Below, piece after piece: positions 34,970 to 45,313 of a stretch of 64,000 nucleotides of DNA. Position 1 is the first letter of the stretch. Each line of letters opens with the position of its first letter. The DNA is from Pseudomonas arsenicoxydans (GTDB lineage: Bacteria; Pseudomonadota; Gammaproteobacteria; Pseudomonadales; Pseudomonadaceae): the NCBI RefSeq assembly GCF_900103875.1, contig NZ_LT629705.1, positions 3,605,001-3,669,000 on the forward strand, read 5' to 3'. Position numbers and translations under genes: made by a program. The notes below the pieces were generated by a model. That model was not told where the DNA came from and made no database searches. It saw nothing but the letters and a program-made list of their open reading frames with translations.

Positions 34970-36460
34970 ATGGACATGAACAGCCTCATAGATCTGAACA
35001 GCGATGCGGTGCTGCGATTCGGCCCCTACGCCTTCCACCTGCAGCAACGGCTGATCCTGGAAGGTGATCGACCGCTGCGCATGGGCGGGCGTGCCCTGGA
35101 TATTTTGCAGGTGCTGGTCGAGCGTGCCGGCGACGTGGTCAGCAAGGATGAACTGATTGCCCAAGTCTGGCCGACCTCCGTGGTCGAGGAAATCAACCTG
35201 CGTGTGCACATCGCGGCCCTGCGTCGGGCCTTGGGTGACGGGCAGGATGGCCAGCGCTACATCGTCAACATTCCCCAGCGCGGCTACAGCTTTATCGCCC
35301 CGGTGGAACAAGTGCCCGCGGGCATGCTGGTATTGTTCGAGAACGTGCAAAAACACCAGCACAACTTGCCGGCCCGGTTGACGCCGGTGACCGGTCGGGA
35401 TTCGATCGTCGGCAGTCTGGTCCGGCAGTTGCCAGTCCGTCGCCTCATGACTCTGGCTGGCCCCGGCGGTATCGGCAAGACCACGGTGGCGTTGCGTGTC
35501 GCCGAGCTGCTGTTGCAGCACTATGAAGACGGCGTGTGGCTGGTGGATTTCGCGGCGATCGATGACCCGGCGCGGGTGGTCGATCATCTGATCCAGACCC
35601 TTGAACTGGAGGTCGGCACGACGCTGGACGTGCTGGCAAACCGGCACACATTGCTGGTGCTCGATAACTGCGAACACTTGCAGGAACGCTGTCGGACCCT
35701 GGTCGAGGACTTATTGATCTCGGCGCCTCGCCTGTCGATTCTGGTGACCAGTCGCGAACCCTTGCAGGCGGTGGGGGAAACGGTCCAGCGCCTGGCCTCT
35801 CTGGCGGTGCCGCCCGCATCGGCCTTGCACAGCGTCGCCGAAGCCATGGGGTATTCGGCGGTGCAGTTGTTCGTCAGTCGCGCCCGAGCCCGTCAACAAG
35901 GTTTTGCCCTGCGCGAACAAGACCTCAAGGCTGTGCGCGAAATCTGTCGGCGGCTCGACGGTTTGCCACTGGCGATTGAACTGGCGGCGGGGCAGATCGA
36001 CGCCTTGGCGCTGGTGGGTTTGCAAGCGCAGCTGGACAACTGTTTTCAACTGCTGACCCAAGGCCGGCGCACCGCCGTGCCCCGGCATCAAACCCTCAAG
36101 GCTGCGCTGGACTGGAGCTATGAACGACTCGGCGAGCGCGAGCAAACCGTCTTGCAGCGTCTGTCGGTATTCAAGATGTCTTTCACCCTTGATGCGGCGA
36201 TTGGCGTGAGCAGTTGCGCACTGCTCAAACCCGATCTGCTGGCGGCGCTGGTGGAGCGACTGGTGGCCAAATCGTTACTGTCAAAGGACCAAGTCAACGG
36301 CACCAGCCGCTATCGCTTTCTCAACACCACCCGCCGCTATGCGCTGGAGAAGCTTGAACTGAGCGGCCAACAGCGTGTGTTCGAGAGGCGTTTCTCGCAC
36401 TACATCAGTCGCGTGCGCAGGGCCTCAGGGGTGCCATTGTCCATGGAGCTCGTCGAGTAA
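34970..36460 (+). CDS. Winged-helix regulator with NTPase domain, short form
   Basis: 496 residues. An OmpR/CadC-type winged helix (LRMGGRALDILQVLVERAG... INLRVHIAALRRALGDG...GYSFIAPV, about 30-115) is followed by an NB-ARC/AAA-like domain: Walker A GPGGIGKTT, Walker B LLVLDNCEH, RLDGLPLAIELAA. It ends shortly after the region LNTTRRYALEKLE. Its neighbour on the other strand has the same domains plus about 450 residues of helical repeats, so this copy seems to have lost its sensor part. The last 36 bases overlap that neighbour's end. Confidence 0.87.
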   Translation: MDMNSLIDLNSDAVLRFGPYAFHLQQRLILEGDRPLRMGGRALDILQVLVERAGDVVSKDELIAQVWPTSVVEEINLRVHIAALRRALGDGQDGQRYIVNIPQRGYSFIAPVEQVPAGMLVLFENVQKHQHNLPARLTPVTGRDSIVGSLVRQLPVRRLMTLAGPGGIGKTTVALRVAELLLQHYEDGVWLVDFAAIDDPARVVDHLIQTLELEVGTTLDVLANRHTLLVLDNCEHLQERCRTLVEDLLISAPRLSILVTSREPLQAVGETVQRLASLAVPPASALHSVAEAMGYSAVQLFVSRARARQQGFALREQDLKAVREICRRLDGLPLAIELAAGQIDALALVGLQAQLDNCFQLLTQGRRTAVPRHQTLKAALDWSYERLGEREQTVLQRLSVFKMSFTLDAAIGVSSCALLKPDLLAALVERLVAKSLLSKDQVNGTSRYRFLNTTRRYALEKLELSGQQRVFERRFSHYISRVRRASGVPLSMELVE

Positions 36461-39262
36461 GCACCGGACTTTGTGCAAGTCCGGCGTCGCGAAACCTTCG
36501 GTGAAGCGGTTGTAGACCGGCGCCAGCAACTCATGGGCCTGCTGGTACAAGCCCTGGCGCTGCCAGAGTTGCGCCAGTGAGGTGGCGCTGCGCAGTTCCC
36601 AGGCCAGGGCACCCTGATGCCTGGCCACATTCAATGCCCGAACCAGCATCTCTTCGGCCGCTTCGATGTTGTGGGAGCGAGCCTGCTCGCGATGATCCCC
36701 CTGCGACGGATTGTCCAGCGCCATCAACGCATCAGCCCTGGCGCGCAATATTTCCGCCGTGCTCCATCCCGCCGCTCCGGTATCGGCCCGCTGCAGCAAG
36801 GTTTCATCGACAAAGCCGCTGTCGAGCGTGACCATGATTTCGCCGATCAAGCCCGCCCCCGGTCGCTCGGGCAGCTGCGCTTCTTCGCGATCAATCACCT
36901 GCGCGTAATGTTGTGCCCAGTTATAAAACAGCAGCACCGAATGTCTTTGCGCTTGCTCCAGCAACAGGCGCAAGAGCTCGCGAGCGGTCTGAGGCTCGCC
37001 GTTGTAGTGGGCGATCAGGCACCCGGCCAGCGCCAGGGTGTAGCAGATCGATGTGCCGTGGTTGATCTGAATCGCGATGTCCAGCGCCTGCCGCGCGGTG
37101 CGCCAGGCTTGTTCCGGCTGGCCTTGCACCCAGAGGATGCGCGCCAGAATCGTCAGGGCGGCCACGCTCTGATCGTATTGCACGCCAAACCCGTGGGTGA
37201 AACGGTTGAGGTGGCCACTTTGGGCCATGCGCTGGATGACCTGTTCGGCGTTTTCCCGTGTCAGTGACTGATTACCGGAAAAGTGCAGCGCCAGAACGCG
37301 TAAGCGGTGTGTACTGAGTGACAGGACGGCGTCGTCATCGCCCCCCAGTCGGTCGAATTGTTGGCTCTGCTCCAGCGCCATTTGGTAGTGACCGCAACTG
37401 AGGTTGACCGCCATGTGCCCCGACACCGCCCGGAGCTCGCCTGCCACGTCGTTGGCGGTTTTGGCCAGGGTGCGGGCGCTGACGAACGCCTCGATGGTTT
37501 CGGCGGTGCCGCCTTGGGTGTGATAACAGGAGCTGCCCAGTGCCAGCTTCAGGTCCATTTTCAATCGAGGGCAGGGCTCGGCGCTCGCGTCGAGCAAGGC
37601 CAGCGCCTTGCGCACATAGACCCCGTGTTCCTTGAGCAGCGACAGTTCTTGCCAGAGAGGCGTGGACGTCGCCGCCAGACGGATGGCCAGCGCTTGCGGC
37701 CCCTGGCCATTCAAGCCCCAGTCGAGGGCCGAGCGAATGTCTTCCAGGCTGCGCGCGTAACGCTCGATCCACAGGCTCGTGGAAATCAGTTCCCAGTCTG
37801 CCCGGGCTTGAACCATCAAGGCCAGGCAGCGTTGGGCGTGGCGTTCACGGGTGTCCGGCAGATCAGCGGCCTCGGCGAGTTTTTCCAGGGCATAGCTGCG
37901 GGTCGTGTCGAGTAATCGATAGAACACTTCTTCGTCGCCCACCTCGACATTCAACAGCGACTTGGCCACCAGTTGCGTGATCGAGCCAAATACAACCTCG
38001 GGCTCAATGTGTTCGCCGACGATTACGGCCGCTGCCGACTCCAGCGTGAAACCATCCTTGAACACACCCAGGCGGCGTAGGCATGTCTGCTCGCAGGCAC
38101 TGAGCAACTGGAAACTCCAGTCTAGGGTGGCACGCAGTGTCTGGTGCCGGCCCAGCGTCGACTGACAGCCCTGAGTGAGCACGCGGAAACTGCCCTGCAA
38201 TTGCGCCAGCAATCCGCTCACGCCAAAGTGGTCCACTTGCGCCGCCGCCAGTTCGATGGCCAATGGAATGCCGTCCAGGCGCCGACAGATCTCAATCGCC
38301 AGCGGCAGTTCTGCTTCGGTCAATTCAAAGCTGTCCTGGCTGGCCATGGCCCGTTCGACGAACAGCTGTAGCGCCGAAAACGTCAACGCCTGAGCACGGT
38401 CGAGCACGGCGATGGGCGGCGGACAATCCAGTGAGTCAAGACGCTGAACGTATTCGCCCTCGGCGCGCAGGCTCTCGCGGCTGGTGGCCAGAATGTGCAC
38501 CTGCGGGGCTGCGCGCAGGAGGCTTTCGCAGAGCAGCGCGATGGCGTCGATCAGGTGTTCGCAGTTGTCGATCACCAGCAGCATCTGCCGTTCACGCAGA
38601 AATGCCGCGAGGCCGCTCGCGGGTTCGGCGTCATGCAGCGACAAACCCAGCATCGTGGCCAGGTGAGTGCCGATCATCAACGGGTCGCTGATCGGCGCCA
38701 GGTCCAGCAGGCGAATGCCGTCCCGGTAGCGGCCAATCAGTTGTTCCGCGACCCGCAGGGCCACGGTGGTCTTGCCGATCCCGCCCGGGCCGACGAGGGT
38801 GATGAAACGTTGGCGTGGCAGCTGCATCATCAGGTTGTCGACCAGTGGCTGGCGACCAATCATGCGCGTGTGCCGGATGGGCAGGTTGTGGCCGCTTGTT
38901 GCAGGTTCTTCGGCCTCGGGATGTTGCCCGATCTGTTGCAGCGAAAAGGGCGCCACAAAACTGTAGCCACGTTGGGCTATGGTGATGATGTAGCGCTGGC
39001 CGGCCTGGCCGTCGCCAAGCGCTTTGCGCAGCGTCGCCATGTGTACCCGCAGGTTGATGTCTTCGACCACGCTTTTGGGCCAGACCCTGGCGATCAATTC
39101 TTGCTTGGCGACCACTTTTCCCGCGTGTTCCAGCAGGATCAACAGAATGTCCAGCGCACGCCGACCCAGGCGCAAAGGCTGATCCGCCTCCATCACCAGA
39201 CGTTGTCCGGGATAGACCCGGTAGGGGCCGAAATGGATGGCCTGTTCAGGGGAAAGGGTCAA
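36425..39262 (-). CDS. Winged-helix regulator with NTPase and helical-repeat sensor domain, long form
   Basis: 945 residues. Winged helix at 10-100 (LRLGRRALDILLILLEHAG...INLRVHMATLRKALGDG), NTPase domain with Walker A GPGGIGKTT and Walker B LLVIDNCEHL, RLDGIPLAIELAA, then about 450 residues of TPR-like helices. It resembles LuxR/MalT-type STAND regulators, with DNA binding at the N-terminus. Near the C-terminus the segment GDHREQARSHN is the translation of a REP element (36671-36696) inserted in frame. Its promoter faces the flavodoxin-haloperoxidase-catalase genes, which it may control; no operator was found to prove it. Confidence 0.88.
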   Translation of the reverse strand: MTLSPEQAIHFGPYRVYPGQRLVMEADQPLRLGRRALDILLILLEHAGKVVAKQELIARVWPKSVVEDINLRVHMATLRKALGDGQAGQRYIITIAQRGYSFVAPFSLQQIGQHPEAEEPATSGHNLPIRHTRMIGRQPLVDNLMMQLPRQRFITLVGPGGIGKTTVALRVAEQLIGRYRDGIRLLDLAPISDPLMIGTHLATMLGLSLHDAEPASGLAAFLRERQMLLVIDNCEHLIDAIALLCESLLRAAPQVHILATSRESLRAEGEYVQRLDSLDCPPPIAVLDRAQALTFSALQLFVERAMASQDSFELTEAELPLAIEICRRLDGIPLAIELAAAQVDHFGVSGLLAQLQGSFRVLTQGCQSTLGRHQTLRATLDWSFQLLSACEQTCLRRLGVFKDGFTLESAAAVIVGEHIEPEVVFGSITQLVAKSLLNVEVGDEEVFYRLLDTTRSYALEKLAEAADLPDTRERHAQRCLALMVQARADWELISTSLWIERYARSLEDIRSALDWGLNGQGPQALAIRLAATSTPLWQELSLLKEHGVYVRKALALLDASAEPCPRLKMDLKLALGSSCYHTQGGTAETIEAFVSARTLAKTANDVAGELRAVSGHMAVNLSCGHYQMALEQSQQFDRLGGDDDAVLSLSTHRLRVLALHFSGNQSLTRENAEQVIQRMAQSGHLNRFTHGFGVQYDQSVAALTILARILWVQGQPEQAWRTARQALDIAIQINHGTSICYTLALAGCLIAHYNGEPQTARELLRLLLEQAQRHSVLLFYNWAQHYAQVIDREEAQLPERPGAGLIGEIMVTLDSGFVDETLLQRADTGAAGWSTAEILRARADALMALDNPSQGDHREQARSHNIEAAEEMLVRALNVARHQGALAWELRSATSLAQLWQRQGLYQQAHELLAPVYNRFTEGFATPDLHKVRCLLDELHGQWHP
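36671..36696. repeat. REP element inside a coding region
   Basis: GTGGGAGCGAGCCTGCTCGC and GATGAT form a canonical REP variant. It is read in frame by the long regulator gene (- strand) as GDHREQARSHN and adds no stop. Confidence 0.9.
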
Positions 39263-39524
39263 CGTGTCACTCCTGCTTGCAACCGTCTGGTACGCGATTT
39301 TCGAGCATATTCCTCAGGTTTTGAGGTGAACGCAACGCGGTGTCCGGAAGACCGTCGGGTGTCCGTGCGGACTGTTGCGTTCCGGGTGTCGTTTTCTGGC
39401 ACCTGTTCATTGGGTCTGAGGGTAGCAAAGTACGTGTTACGGCTTTTGGCGCGCCAAGGAAAATTAACAACGTTTAACTCGTACTCAGTGTGGACTACGC
39501 CCAAAACTCCCACCAGTAGGCGCC

Positions 39525-39627
39525 TTGTAGGAGCTGTCGAGTGCAACGAGGCTGCGATCTTTTGATCTTGTTTCTCAAGGGCAACATCAAAAGATCGCAG
39601 CCTCGTTGCACTCGACAGCTCCTACAA
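39525..39627. repeat. Long palindromic repeat, family GTAGGAGCTGTCGAGTGC, 42-base arms
   Basis: Two perfectly complementary 42-base arms with a 19-base loop, in the opposite orientation to the copy at 14836. It lies between divergent genes, 39 bases before the flavodoxin ATG, so it can shape transcription of that gene. Confidence 0.93.
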
Positions 39628-39666
39628 CGCTGCTGCGAGGATCAGACATGTCATGAGGACGCTGGA

Positions 39667-40242
39667 ATGAGCAACGTGGTGGTGGTCTATCACAGTGGCT
39701 ACGGGCACACCCGTGTCTTGGCCGAGGCCGTCGCCCTCGGTGTGGAGCGGCACCTGGGCAGCACCAGTTTGCTGGTGCCGGTCGAGGACGTGGACCAGCA
39801 CTGGGATCGGTTGCACAGTGCCGACGCCATCATTTTCGGCGCTCCGACCTACATGGGCAGCGCTTCGGCGTCCTTCAAGAGCTTCATGGAATCCACGGCG
39901 GCGTTTTACCTGGCCCAGCCATGGCGCAACAAGCTGGCGGCGGGGTTCACCAACTCCGGCTGCCTGTGCGGCGACAAACTCAACACCTTGCTGCAGCTGG
40001 CGGTGTTCGCCGCGCAGCATTCGATGATCTGGGTCGGCCTTGACGTGCTGCCGGCACGGTCGAGCACCGGCGTGTTCGACGGGCAGCTCAATCGCCTCGG
40101 CAGTTCGCTCGGGGTCATGGCCCAGTCGAATGTCGAACAGTCCCCCGAGCTGGCGCCTCCGCCAGAAGACCGCTGCACCGCCGCGCATCTGGGCGAGCGC
40201 GTGGCGCGACTCGCCGAGCGCATGGGCCACTCACCGCTTTGA
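39667..40242 (+). CDS. Flavodoxin family protein / NAD(P)H:quinone oxidoreductase (WrbA-like)
   Basis: 191 residues. [18 protein letters not shown] is the FMN phosphate loop, [20 protein letters not shown] the second FMN loop, and [15 protein letters not shown] the third. WrbA-like proteins reduce quinones by two electrons. The ATG at 39667 lies after the palindrome; an open frame from 39541 would read through the repeat. Thirty-two bases separate it from the haloperoxidase-like gene, so they are co-transcribed. Confidence 0.88.
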   Translation: MSNVVVVYHSGYGHTRVLAEAVALGVERHLGSTSLLVPVEDVDQHWDRLHSADAIIFGAPTYMGSASASFKSFMESTAAFYLAQPWRNKLAAGFTNSGCLCGDKLNTLLQLAVFAAQHSMIWVGLDVLPARSSTGVFDGQLNRLGSSLGVMAQSNVEQSPELAPPPEDRCTAAHLGERVARLAERMGHSPL

Positions 40243-40274
40243 AACACCCCCAACACTCGCTAAGGAGATATCGC

Positions 40275-41099
40275 ATGAGTACATTCACGACCCGAGACGG
40301 CACCGAGATTTATTACAAGGACTGGGGCACCGGTCAGCCGATCGTATTCAGTCACGGCTGGCCGCTGAACGCCGACAGCTGGGAATCGCAGATGATCTTC
40401 CTGGCCTCCAAAGGTTATCGGGTCATCGCCCACGACCGCCGTGGCCATGGCCGCTCCAGTCAGCCGTGGACCGGCAACGACATGGACACCTACGCCGATG
40501 ACCTGGCGCAGTTGATCGAGTTGCTCGACCTCAAGGACGCCGTGCTGTTCGGCTTCTCCACCGGCGGCGGCGAAGTGGCGCGCTACATCGGTCGCCACGG
40601 CACTGGCCGCGTGGCCAAGGCCGGGCTGATTTCCTCGGTGCCGCCGTTGATGCTCAAGACCGAAGCCAACCCCGGCGGCTTGCCAATCGAAGTGTTCGAC
40701 GGCATTCGCCAAGCGTCCCTGACTGACCGTTCGCAGCTGTACATCGATCTCGCCAGCGGACCGTTCTTCGGCTTCAACAAGCCGGACGCCAAGCCTTCCC
40801 AGGGCATGATCGACTGGTTCTGGATGCAAGGCATGATGGCCGGTCACAAGAATGCCTATGACTGCATCAAGGCGTTCTCCGAAACCGACTTCACCGAGGA
40901 CTTGAAGAAGTTCGATATCCCGACGCTGGTGGTGCACGGCGACGCGGATCAGGTGGTGCCCATCGAGGCGGCGGGCATTGCGTCGGCAAAACTGGTGAAA
41001 GGATCTACGCTGAAAATCTACCCCGGTGCACCCCATGGCTTGACTGACACTCACAAGGATCAGCTCAACGCTGAGCTGTTGGCGTTCTTGAAGGGATGA
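40275..41099 (+). CDS. Alpha/beta hydrolase of the non-haem chloroperoxidase/arylesterase family
   Basis: 274 residues. Catalytic triad as in cofactor-free haloperoxidases: Ser95 in FGFSTGGGE, Asp in [11 protein letters not shown] and His in [21 protein letters not shown] forms the oxyanion loop. These enzymes hydrolyse esters and can make peracids that halogenate. TAAGGAGATATC precedes the ATG. Followed by a terminator. Confidence 0.92.
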   Translation: MSTFTTRDGTEIYYKDWGTGQPIVFSHGWPLNADSWESQMIFLASKGYRVIAHDRRGHGRSSQPWTGNDMDTYADDLAQLIELLDLKDAVLFGFSTGGGEVARYIGRHGTGRVAKAGLISSVPPLMLKTEANPGGLPIEVFDGIRQASLTDRSQLYIDLASGPFFGFNKPDAKPSQGMIDWFWMQGMMAGHKNAYDCIKAFSETDFTEDLKKFDIPTLVVHGDADQVVPIEAAGIASAKLVKGSTLKIYPGAPHGLTDTHKDQLNAELLAFLKG

Positions 41100-41105
41100 A
41101 GAACC

Positions 41106-41135
41106 CCGGCGCGGATTTAAATCCGCGCCGGTTTT
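41106..41135 (+). terminator. Rho-independent terminator after the haloperoxidase-like gene
   Basis: CCGGCGCGGAT, loop TTAA, ATCCGCGCCGG, then TTTT. The stem is 11 pairs, perfect and GC-rich, seven bases after the stop. Confidence 0.88.
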
Positions 41136-41174
41136 CGCTGCTGGTGAGAGCAGCTAACTGTCGAGATCAAGTCC

Positions 41175-42617
41175 ATGAAAAAGCTGACGAATGCCACCGG
41201 CGCCCCGGTGGCCAATAATCTCAATATCAAGACTGCCGGCCCTCGTGGGCCGGCACTTTTAGAAGACATCTGGTTGTTGGAAAAACTTGCCCACTTTGAC
41301 CGCGAAGTTATCCCCGAGCGGCGCATGCACGCCAAGGGCGCTGGCGCTTACGGCACGTTCACCGTTACACATGACATCAGTCGCTACACCAAGGCCAGTA
41401 TTTTCAGTGCCGTGGGCAAGCAGACGCCGCTGTTCGTGCGGTTTTCCTCGGTGGCCGGCGAGCGCGGCGCGGCGGATGCCGAGCGCGATATCCGTGGCTT
41501 CGCGGTCAAGTTCTACACCGACGAAGGCAACTGGGACATTGTCGGCAACAACACGCCGGTGTTTTTCTTCCGCGACCCGCTGCGTTTCGCCGACCTCAAT
41601 CACGTGGTCAAGCGCGACCCGCGCACCGGTCTGCGCAATGCCACCAGCAACTGGGATTTCTGGAGCTTGCTGCCGGAGGCGCTGCACCAGGTGACCATCG
41701 TCATGAGCGATCGCGGCATTCCCGTCAGTTTCCGCAACATGCACGGTTTTGGCAGCCACACGTTCAGCCTGATCGACCGCGACAACAAACGGGTGTGGGT
41801 GAAGTTTCACTTTGTCTGCCAGCAAGGCATCGAAAACCTCACGGATGCCGAGGCGCAAGCGGTGGTCGGCAAGGACCGCGAGAGCAATTTGCGGGACCTG
41901 TACGAAGTCATCGAACAGGGCAATTTCCCGCGCTGGAAATTGTGCATTCAGGTGATGGAGGAAGAACAAGCCAACACCTACCGGCACAATCCATTCGACC
42001 TGACCAAAGTCTGGCCGCACGGTGATTTCCCGCTGATCGAAGTGGGCATCATGGAGCTCAACCGCAACGCCGAGAACCACTTCGCCGAGATCGAACAGGC
42101 CGCCTTCTCGCCGGCCAACGTGGTGCCAGGCGTAAGCTTTTCGCCGGATCGCATGCTCCAGGCGCGGCTGTTTTCCTATGGTGATGCGCAGCGCTATCGC
42201 TTGGGCGTCAACTTCAATCACATTCCGGTCAACGCACCGCGCTCACCGTCCCACAGCTATCACCGCGACGGCGCCATGCGTACCGACGGCAACCTGGGTG
42301 GCACCGCCAGTTATTTCCCCAACAGCGTGGGCGAGTGGCCTGATTCGCCGGAACTGGCCGATCCGCCGCTGCCGGTGGAAGGCTTTGCCCAGCACTATGA
42401 CCATCGGCTTGAAAATGACCACTATGAGCAGCCGGGCAACCTGTTCCGATTGCTGGACCCTGTGCGCAAGCAGTTGCTGTTCGATAACACCGCACGGGCA
42501 ATGAATGGCGTGCCACAGGCGATTCGCCAGCGCCATATCGAGAACTGCACCAAGGCTGATCCAGCGTATGGATTCGGGGTGGCTGAGGCGTTGGAGCGGC
42601 TTTCTCCGTTGGGCTGA
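41175..42617 (+). CDS. Monofunctional haem catalase
   Basis: 480 residues, small-subunit type without a signal peptide. Active-site residues are present: His52 in RRMHAKGAG, Asn125 in VGNNTPVFF, and the proximal tyrosine in [14 protein letters not shown]. Close in pattern to KatA of P. aeruginosa, but the paralogue cannot be decided here. It has its own promoter behind the terminator at 41106 and a strong hairpin after its stop. Confidence 0.95.
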   Translation: MKKLTNATGAPVANNLNIKTAGPRGPALLEDIWLLEKLAHFDREVIPERRMHAKGAGAYGTFTVTHDISRYTKASIFSAVGKQTPLFVRFSSVAGERGAADAERDIRGFAVKFYTDEGNWDIVGNNTPVFFFRDPLRFADLNHVVKRDPRTGLRNATSNWDFWSLLPEALHQVTIVMSDRGIPVSFRNMHGFGSHTFSLIDRDNKRVWVKFHFVCQQGIENLTDAEAQAVVGKDRESNLRDLYEVIEQGNFPRWKLCIQVMEEEQANTYRHNPFDLTKVWPHGDFPLIEVGIMELNRNAENHFAEIEQAAFSPANVVPGVSFSPDRMLQARLFSYGDAQRYRLGVNFNHIPVNAPRSPSHSYHRDGAMRTDGNLGGTASYFPNSVGEWPDSPELADPPLPVEGFAQHYDHRLENDHYEQPGNLFRLLDPVRKQLLFDNTARAMNGVPQAIRQRHIENCTKADPAYGFGVAEALERLSPLG

Positions 42618-42625
42618 CGCAACCC

Positions 42626-42657
42626 GCGTAGCAGCTGTCGTTCGACAGCTGCTACGC
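42626..42657. terminator. Hairpin after the catalase gene
   Basis: GCGTAGCAGCTGTCG, TT, CGACAGCTGCTACGC is a perfect 15-pair stem between the convergent catalase and AraC genes. It has no T-run, so it may be a short mobile palindrome rather than a classical terminator. Confidence 0.65.
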
Positions 42658-42675
42658 AGCGTGCGACATCGAATA

Positions 42676-43113
42676 TTACGCGTGAAGTTCGGCGGCGTAC
42701 GCGGGGCGGCGGGGAAGGGGGCGCACCGTACGGCAACGCCAGGCGAACGGGGTGATGCCTTCGCTGCGGGTGAATATGTGACAGAAATGCGCCTGATCGC
42801 AGAAGCCGCATTCGAGGCTGATTTGCGTCAGGGTCAGTTCAGTGTCCTGGATCAATTGCTTGGCGCGGGCAATACGCTGGTGGCGAATCCAGTCCTGGGG
42901 CGAGAGCCCGGTGCTGCACTTGAATGCGCGGGAGAAATGACTGCGCGAGAGGGCACAGGCGCGGGCCAGTTCGGTCACCTCAATGGTTTCGCCGAGGCGT
43001 TCGAGGATTAGCTGCTTGACCAGGCTTTCGCGCCACGGGGTCAGGCCACCGGTGGTTTTCTTTCGCGTTTGAGTGGCAGTCGCACGGGCGACGTTTCGCT
43101 GAGATTGGGCCAT
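42676..43113 (-). CDS. Short AraC family regulator (HTH domain only)
   Basis: 145 residues. It has only the double HTH: VTELARACALSRSHFSRAFKCSTGLSPQDWIRHQRIARAKQLI and LTQISLECGFCDQAHFCHIFTRSEGITPFAWR. Without a sensing domain it resembles MarA/SoxS-type regulators. Lying beside catalase, it may answer redox stress; this is inference. Confidence 0.88.
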   Translation of the reverse strand: MAQSQRNVARATATQTRKKTTGGLTPWRESLVKQLILERLGETIEVTELARACALSRSHFSRAFKCSTGLSPQDWIRHQRIARAKQLIQDTELTLTQISLECGFCDQAHFCHIFTRSEGITPFAWRCRTVRPLPRRPAYAAELHA

Positions 43114-43320
43114 GACAGATGTCCGTGTCGGTGAGCTTCATTCTTGGTCGCGACGCTCTGGCAGGCGAGTTAAACGTTGTTAATTCCGCCCGTGTACGCC
43201 AGTGGGCAACAGCGCTAACTCAGCACATTGCTGCAATTTCCAAGGGTCTGTCCCGTGCACAATCGATGTCATCGGGCGGCGTTTGTATGGCCGCTTTTCT
43301 GACTCGATCAAGGTGAAAGT

Positions 43321-44307
43321 ATGAAACATTCTCTGGTACGTGCATTGGGGCTGGCGGTGGCGATGACTGCCGGAGTGTGCGCGGCGCAGGCGCCTGCGCA
43401 GGTCGGCACGCAAGCGCCGGGCTATTTCCGCCTGGCAGTGGGCGATTATGAAGTCACGGCGCTGTTCGACGGCTACAACGACCTGTCGCCCAAACTGCTC
43501 AAGGGCCTGACCCAGAGTCAGATCCGCGCGTTGCTGGCTCGCCGTTCGATTGAAACACCGGGCGTGCAGACCGCGTTCAACGCCTTTCTGATCAACACCG
43601 GCAAGCAATTGATCCTGGTCGATACGGGCGCGGGCCAATGCATTGGCGCCACGGCAGGCATGCTCTCGGACAACATGAAAGCCGCCGGTTATGAGCCTGC
43701 GCAAGTCGATACGATTTTATTGACGCACCTGCATCTGGACCATGTCTGCGGGCTGGTCGACGCCCAGCACAAACCCGTGTTCGCCAATGCAACAGTCTTT
43801 GCGGCGAAGGCGGAAGCCGCTTACTGGCTCGATCCTCAGGCGCTTGCCAAGGCACCCGAGGGCGCCAAGCCGTATTTCAAAATCGCTCAGGACTCGACCG
43901 CACCGTATGTGGCCGAGGGTCGTTTCAAGACGTTCGATGCCGGTCAGTCGCCGGTGCCGGGTGTGGTCGATGCGGAGCTGGAAGCCGGGCACACGCCGGG
44001 CAGCACCACCTACCGTTTCACTTCCCAGGGGCTGGGCATTCTGTTCATGGGCGATCTGGTGCATAACCTGGCGGTGCAGTTCGAACACCCTGAGGTGTCG
44101 ATCGGTTTTGACGTCAACAGCCAGCAGGCGATCAAGAGCCGCGCTACCGTGTTCACGGCCGCAGCGGCGAGCAAGACCTGGGTGACGGCGGCGCATCTGC
44201 CGTTTCCCGGCATTGGTCACATCGCCACCCAGGGCCAGCATTTCCAATGGGTGCCGGTGGAATACGGGCCTTACAAACGTGCGGCGAACGTGCCGCTGAT
44301 CGAGTAA
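43321..44307 (+). CDS. Periplasmic MBL-fold metallo-hydrolase
   Basis: 328 residues with a signal peptide (MKHSLVRALGLAVAMTAGVCAA). Metal site LTHLHLDHVCG (H136, H138, D140, H141), then EAGHTPGS and FMGDLVHN. The pattern fits periplasmic MBL hydrolases close to AHL lactonase or organophosphate hydrolase groups; the substrate is not known. A LysR gene begins 34 bases after its stop. Confidence 0.9.
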   Translation: MKHSLVRALGLAVAMTAGVCAAQAPAQVGTQAPGYFRLAVGDYEVTALFDGYNDLSPKLLKGLTQSQIRALLARRSIETPGVQTAFNAFLINTGKQLILVDTGAGQCIGATAGMLSDNMKAAGYEPAQVDTILLTHLHLDHVCGLVDAQHKPVFANATVFAAKAEAAYWLDPQALAKAPEGAKPYFKIAQDSTAPYVAEGRFKTFDAGQSPVPGVVDAELEAGHTPGSTTYRFTSQGLGILFMGDLVHNLAVQFEHPEVSIGFDVNSQQAIKSRATVFTAAAASKTWVTAAHLPFPGIGHIATQGQHFQWVPVEYGPYKRAANVPLIE

Positions 44308-44341
44308 AGTCGCCGGCTGAACATACAAGGGAATCGTGCCT

Positions 44342-45262
44342 ATGAACCGTAACGATCTGCGTCGCGTCGACATGAACCTGTTGGTGATTTTCGAGGCGTT
44401 GATGTTCGAAAAGAACCTCACCCGAGTGGCCGAAAAACTGTTTATGGGCCAGCCGGCGGTGAGTGCGGCGCTGGGACGGTTGCGTGATCTGTTCGACGAT
44501 CCGTTGTTGCTGCGCAATGGCCGCGGCATGGAGCCGACGGCGCGGGCGTTGGCGATTCTCAAGGAGCTGCAACCGGCGATGGATGTGATTTCCGGGGCGG
44601 TGAGCCGGGCCAAGGAATTTGATCCGACGACCAGCTGCGATGTGTTTCGTATCGGGCTGTCGGACGATGCCGAGTTCGGCTTGTTTCCGCCGCTGTTGAC
44701 GCAGCTGCGCGAGGAGGCGCCGGGGATTGTCGTGGTGGTGCGGCGGGCGAATTATCTGTTGATGCCGGCGTTGTTGGCGTCCGGGGAAATTTCGGTGGGG
44801 GTGAGTTACACCACGGATTTGCCGGCGAATGCCAAGCGCAAGACTTTGCGCGATATTCCGTGCAAGGTGTTGCGTGGTGACAAGCGGCCGGGACCGCTGA
44901 CGCTGGATGAGTATTGTGAGCGGCCGCATGCGATGGTGTCGTTTTCGGGGGATTTGAGCGGCAACATTGATCTGGATCTGGCGAAAATCGGGCGCTGTCG
45001 GCGGGTGGTGTTGGGGGTTCCGCAGTTCAGCGGATTGCGTGCGTTGTTGGCCGGGACTGAGATGATTGCGACGGTGCCGGATTATGCGGCGTGTGCGTTG
45101 GTTGAGGGCTGTGCGTTGAGGGCTGAGGATCCGCCGTTTCCGATTGAGGCTGCGCAGTTGTCGATGGCTTGGAGTGGGGTGCATGACAATGATCCGGCGG
45201 AGCGGTGGTTGCGGGCTCGCATTAGTCAGTTTATGTCGCTGCCTTTGGCTATTCCCTCTTAA
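44342..45262 (+). CDS. LysR family transcriptional regulator (NahR/NodD-like)
   Basis: 306 residues. HTH of the NodD/NahR subgroup: LRRVDMNLLVIFEALMFEKNLTRVAEKLFMGQPAVSAALGRLRDLFDDPLLLRNGRGMEPT. A GTG at 44336 is an alternative to the ATG at 44342. Third positions towards the 3' end are strikingly G-rich (runs of ttgg, gtgg), but the frame is intact. It is on the same strand as the MBL gene, probably in one transcript. Confidence 0.92.
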   Translation: MNRNDLRRVDMNLLVIFEALMFEKNLTRVAEKLFMGQPAVSAALGRLRDLFDDPLLLRNGRGMEPTARALAILKELQPAMDVISGAVSRAKEFDPTTSCDVFRIGLSDDAEFGLFPPLLTQLREEAPGIVVVVRRANYLLMPALLASGEISVGVSYTTDLPANAKRKTLRDIPCKVLRGDKRPGPLTLDEYCERPHAMVSFSGDLSGNIDLDLAKIGRCRRVVLGVPQFSGLRALLAGTEMIATVPDYAACALVEGCALRAEDPPFPIEAAQLSMAWSGVHDNDPAERWLRARISQFMSLPLAIPS

Positions 45263-45313
45263 ACGTGGCGGCCTTTGTGCCGACCAATCTCTTTCGGGTG
45301 TACATCGAACCCT

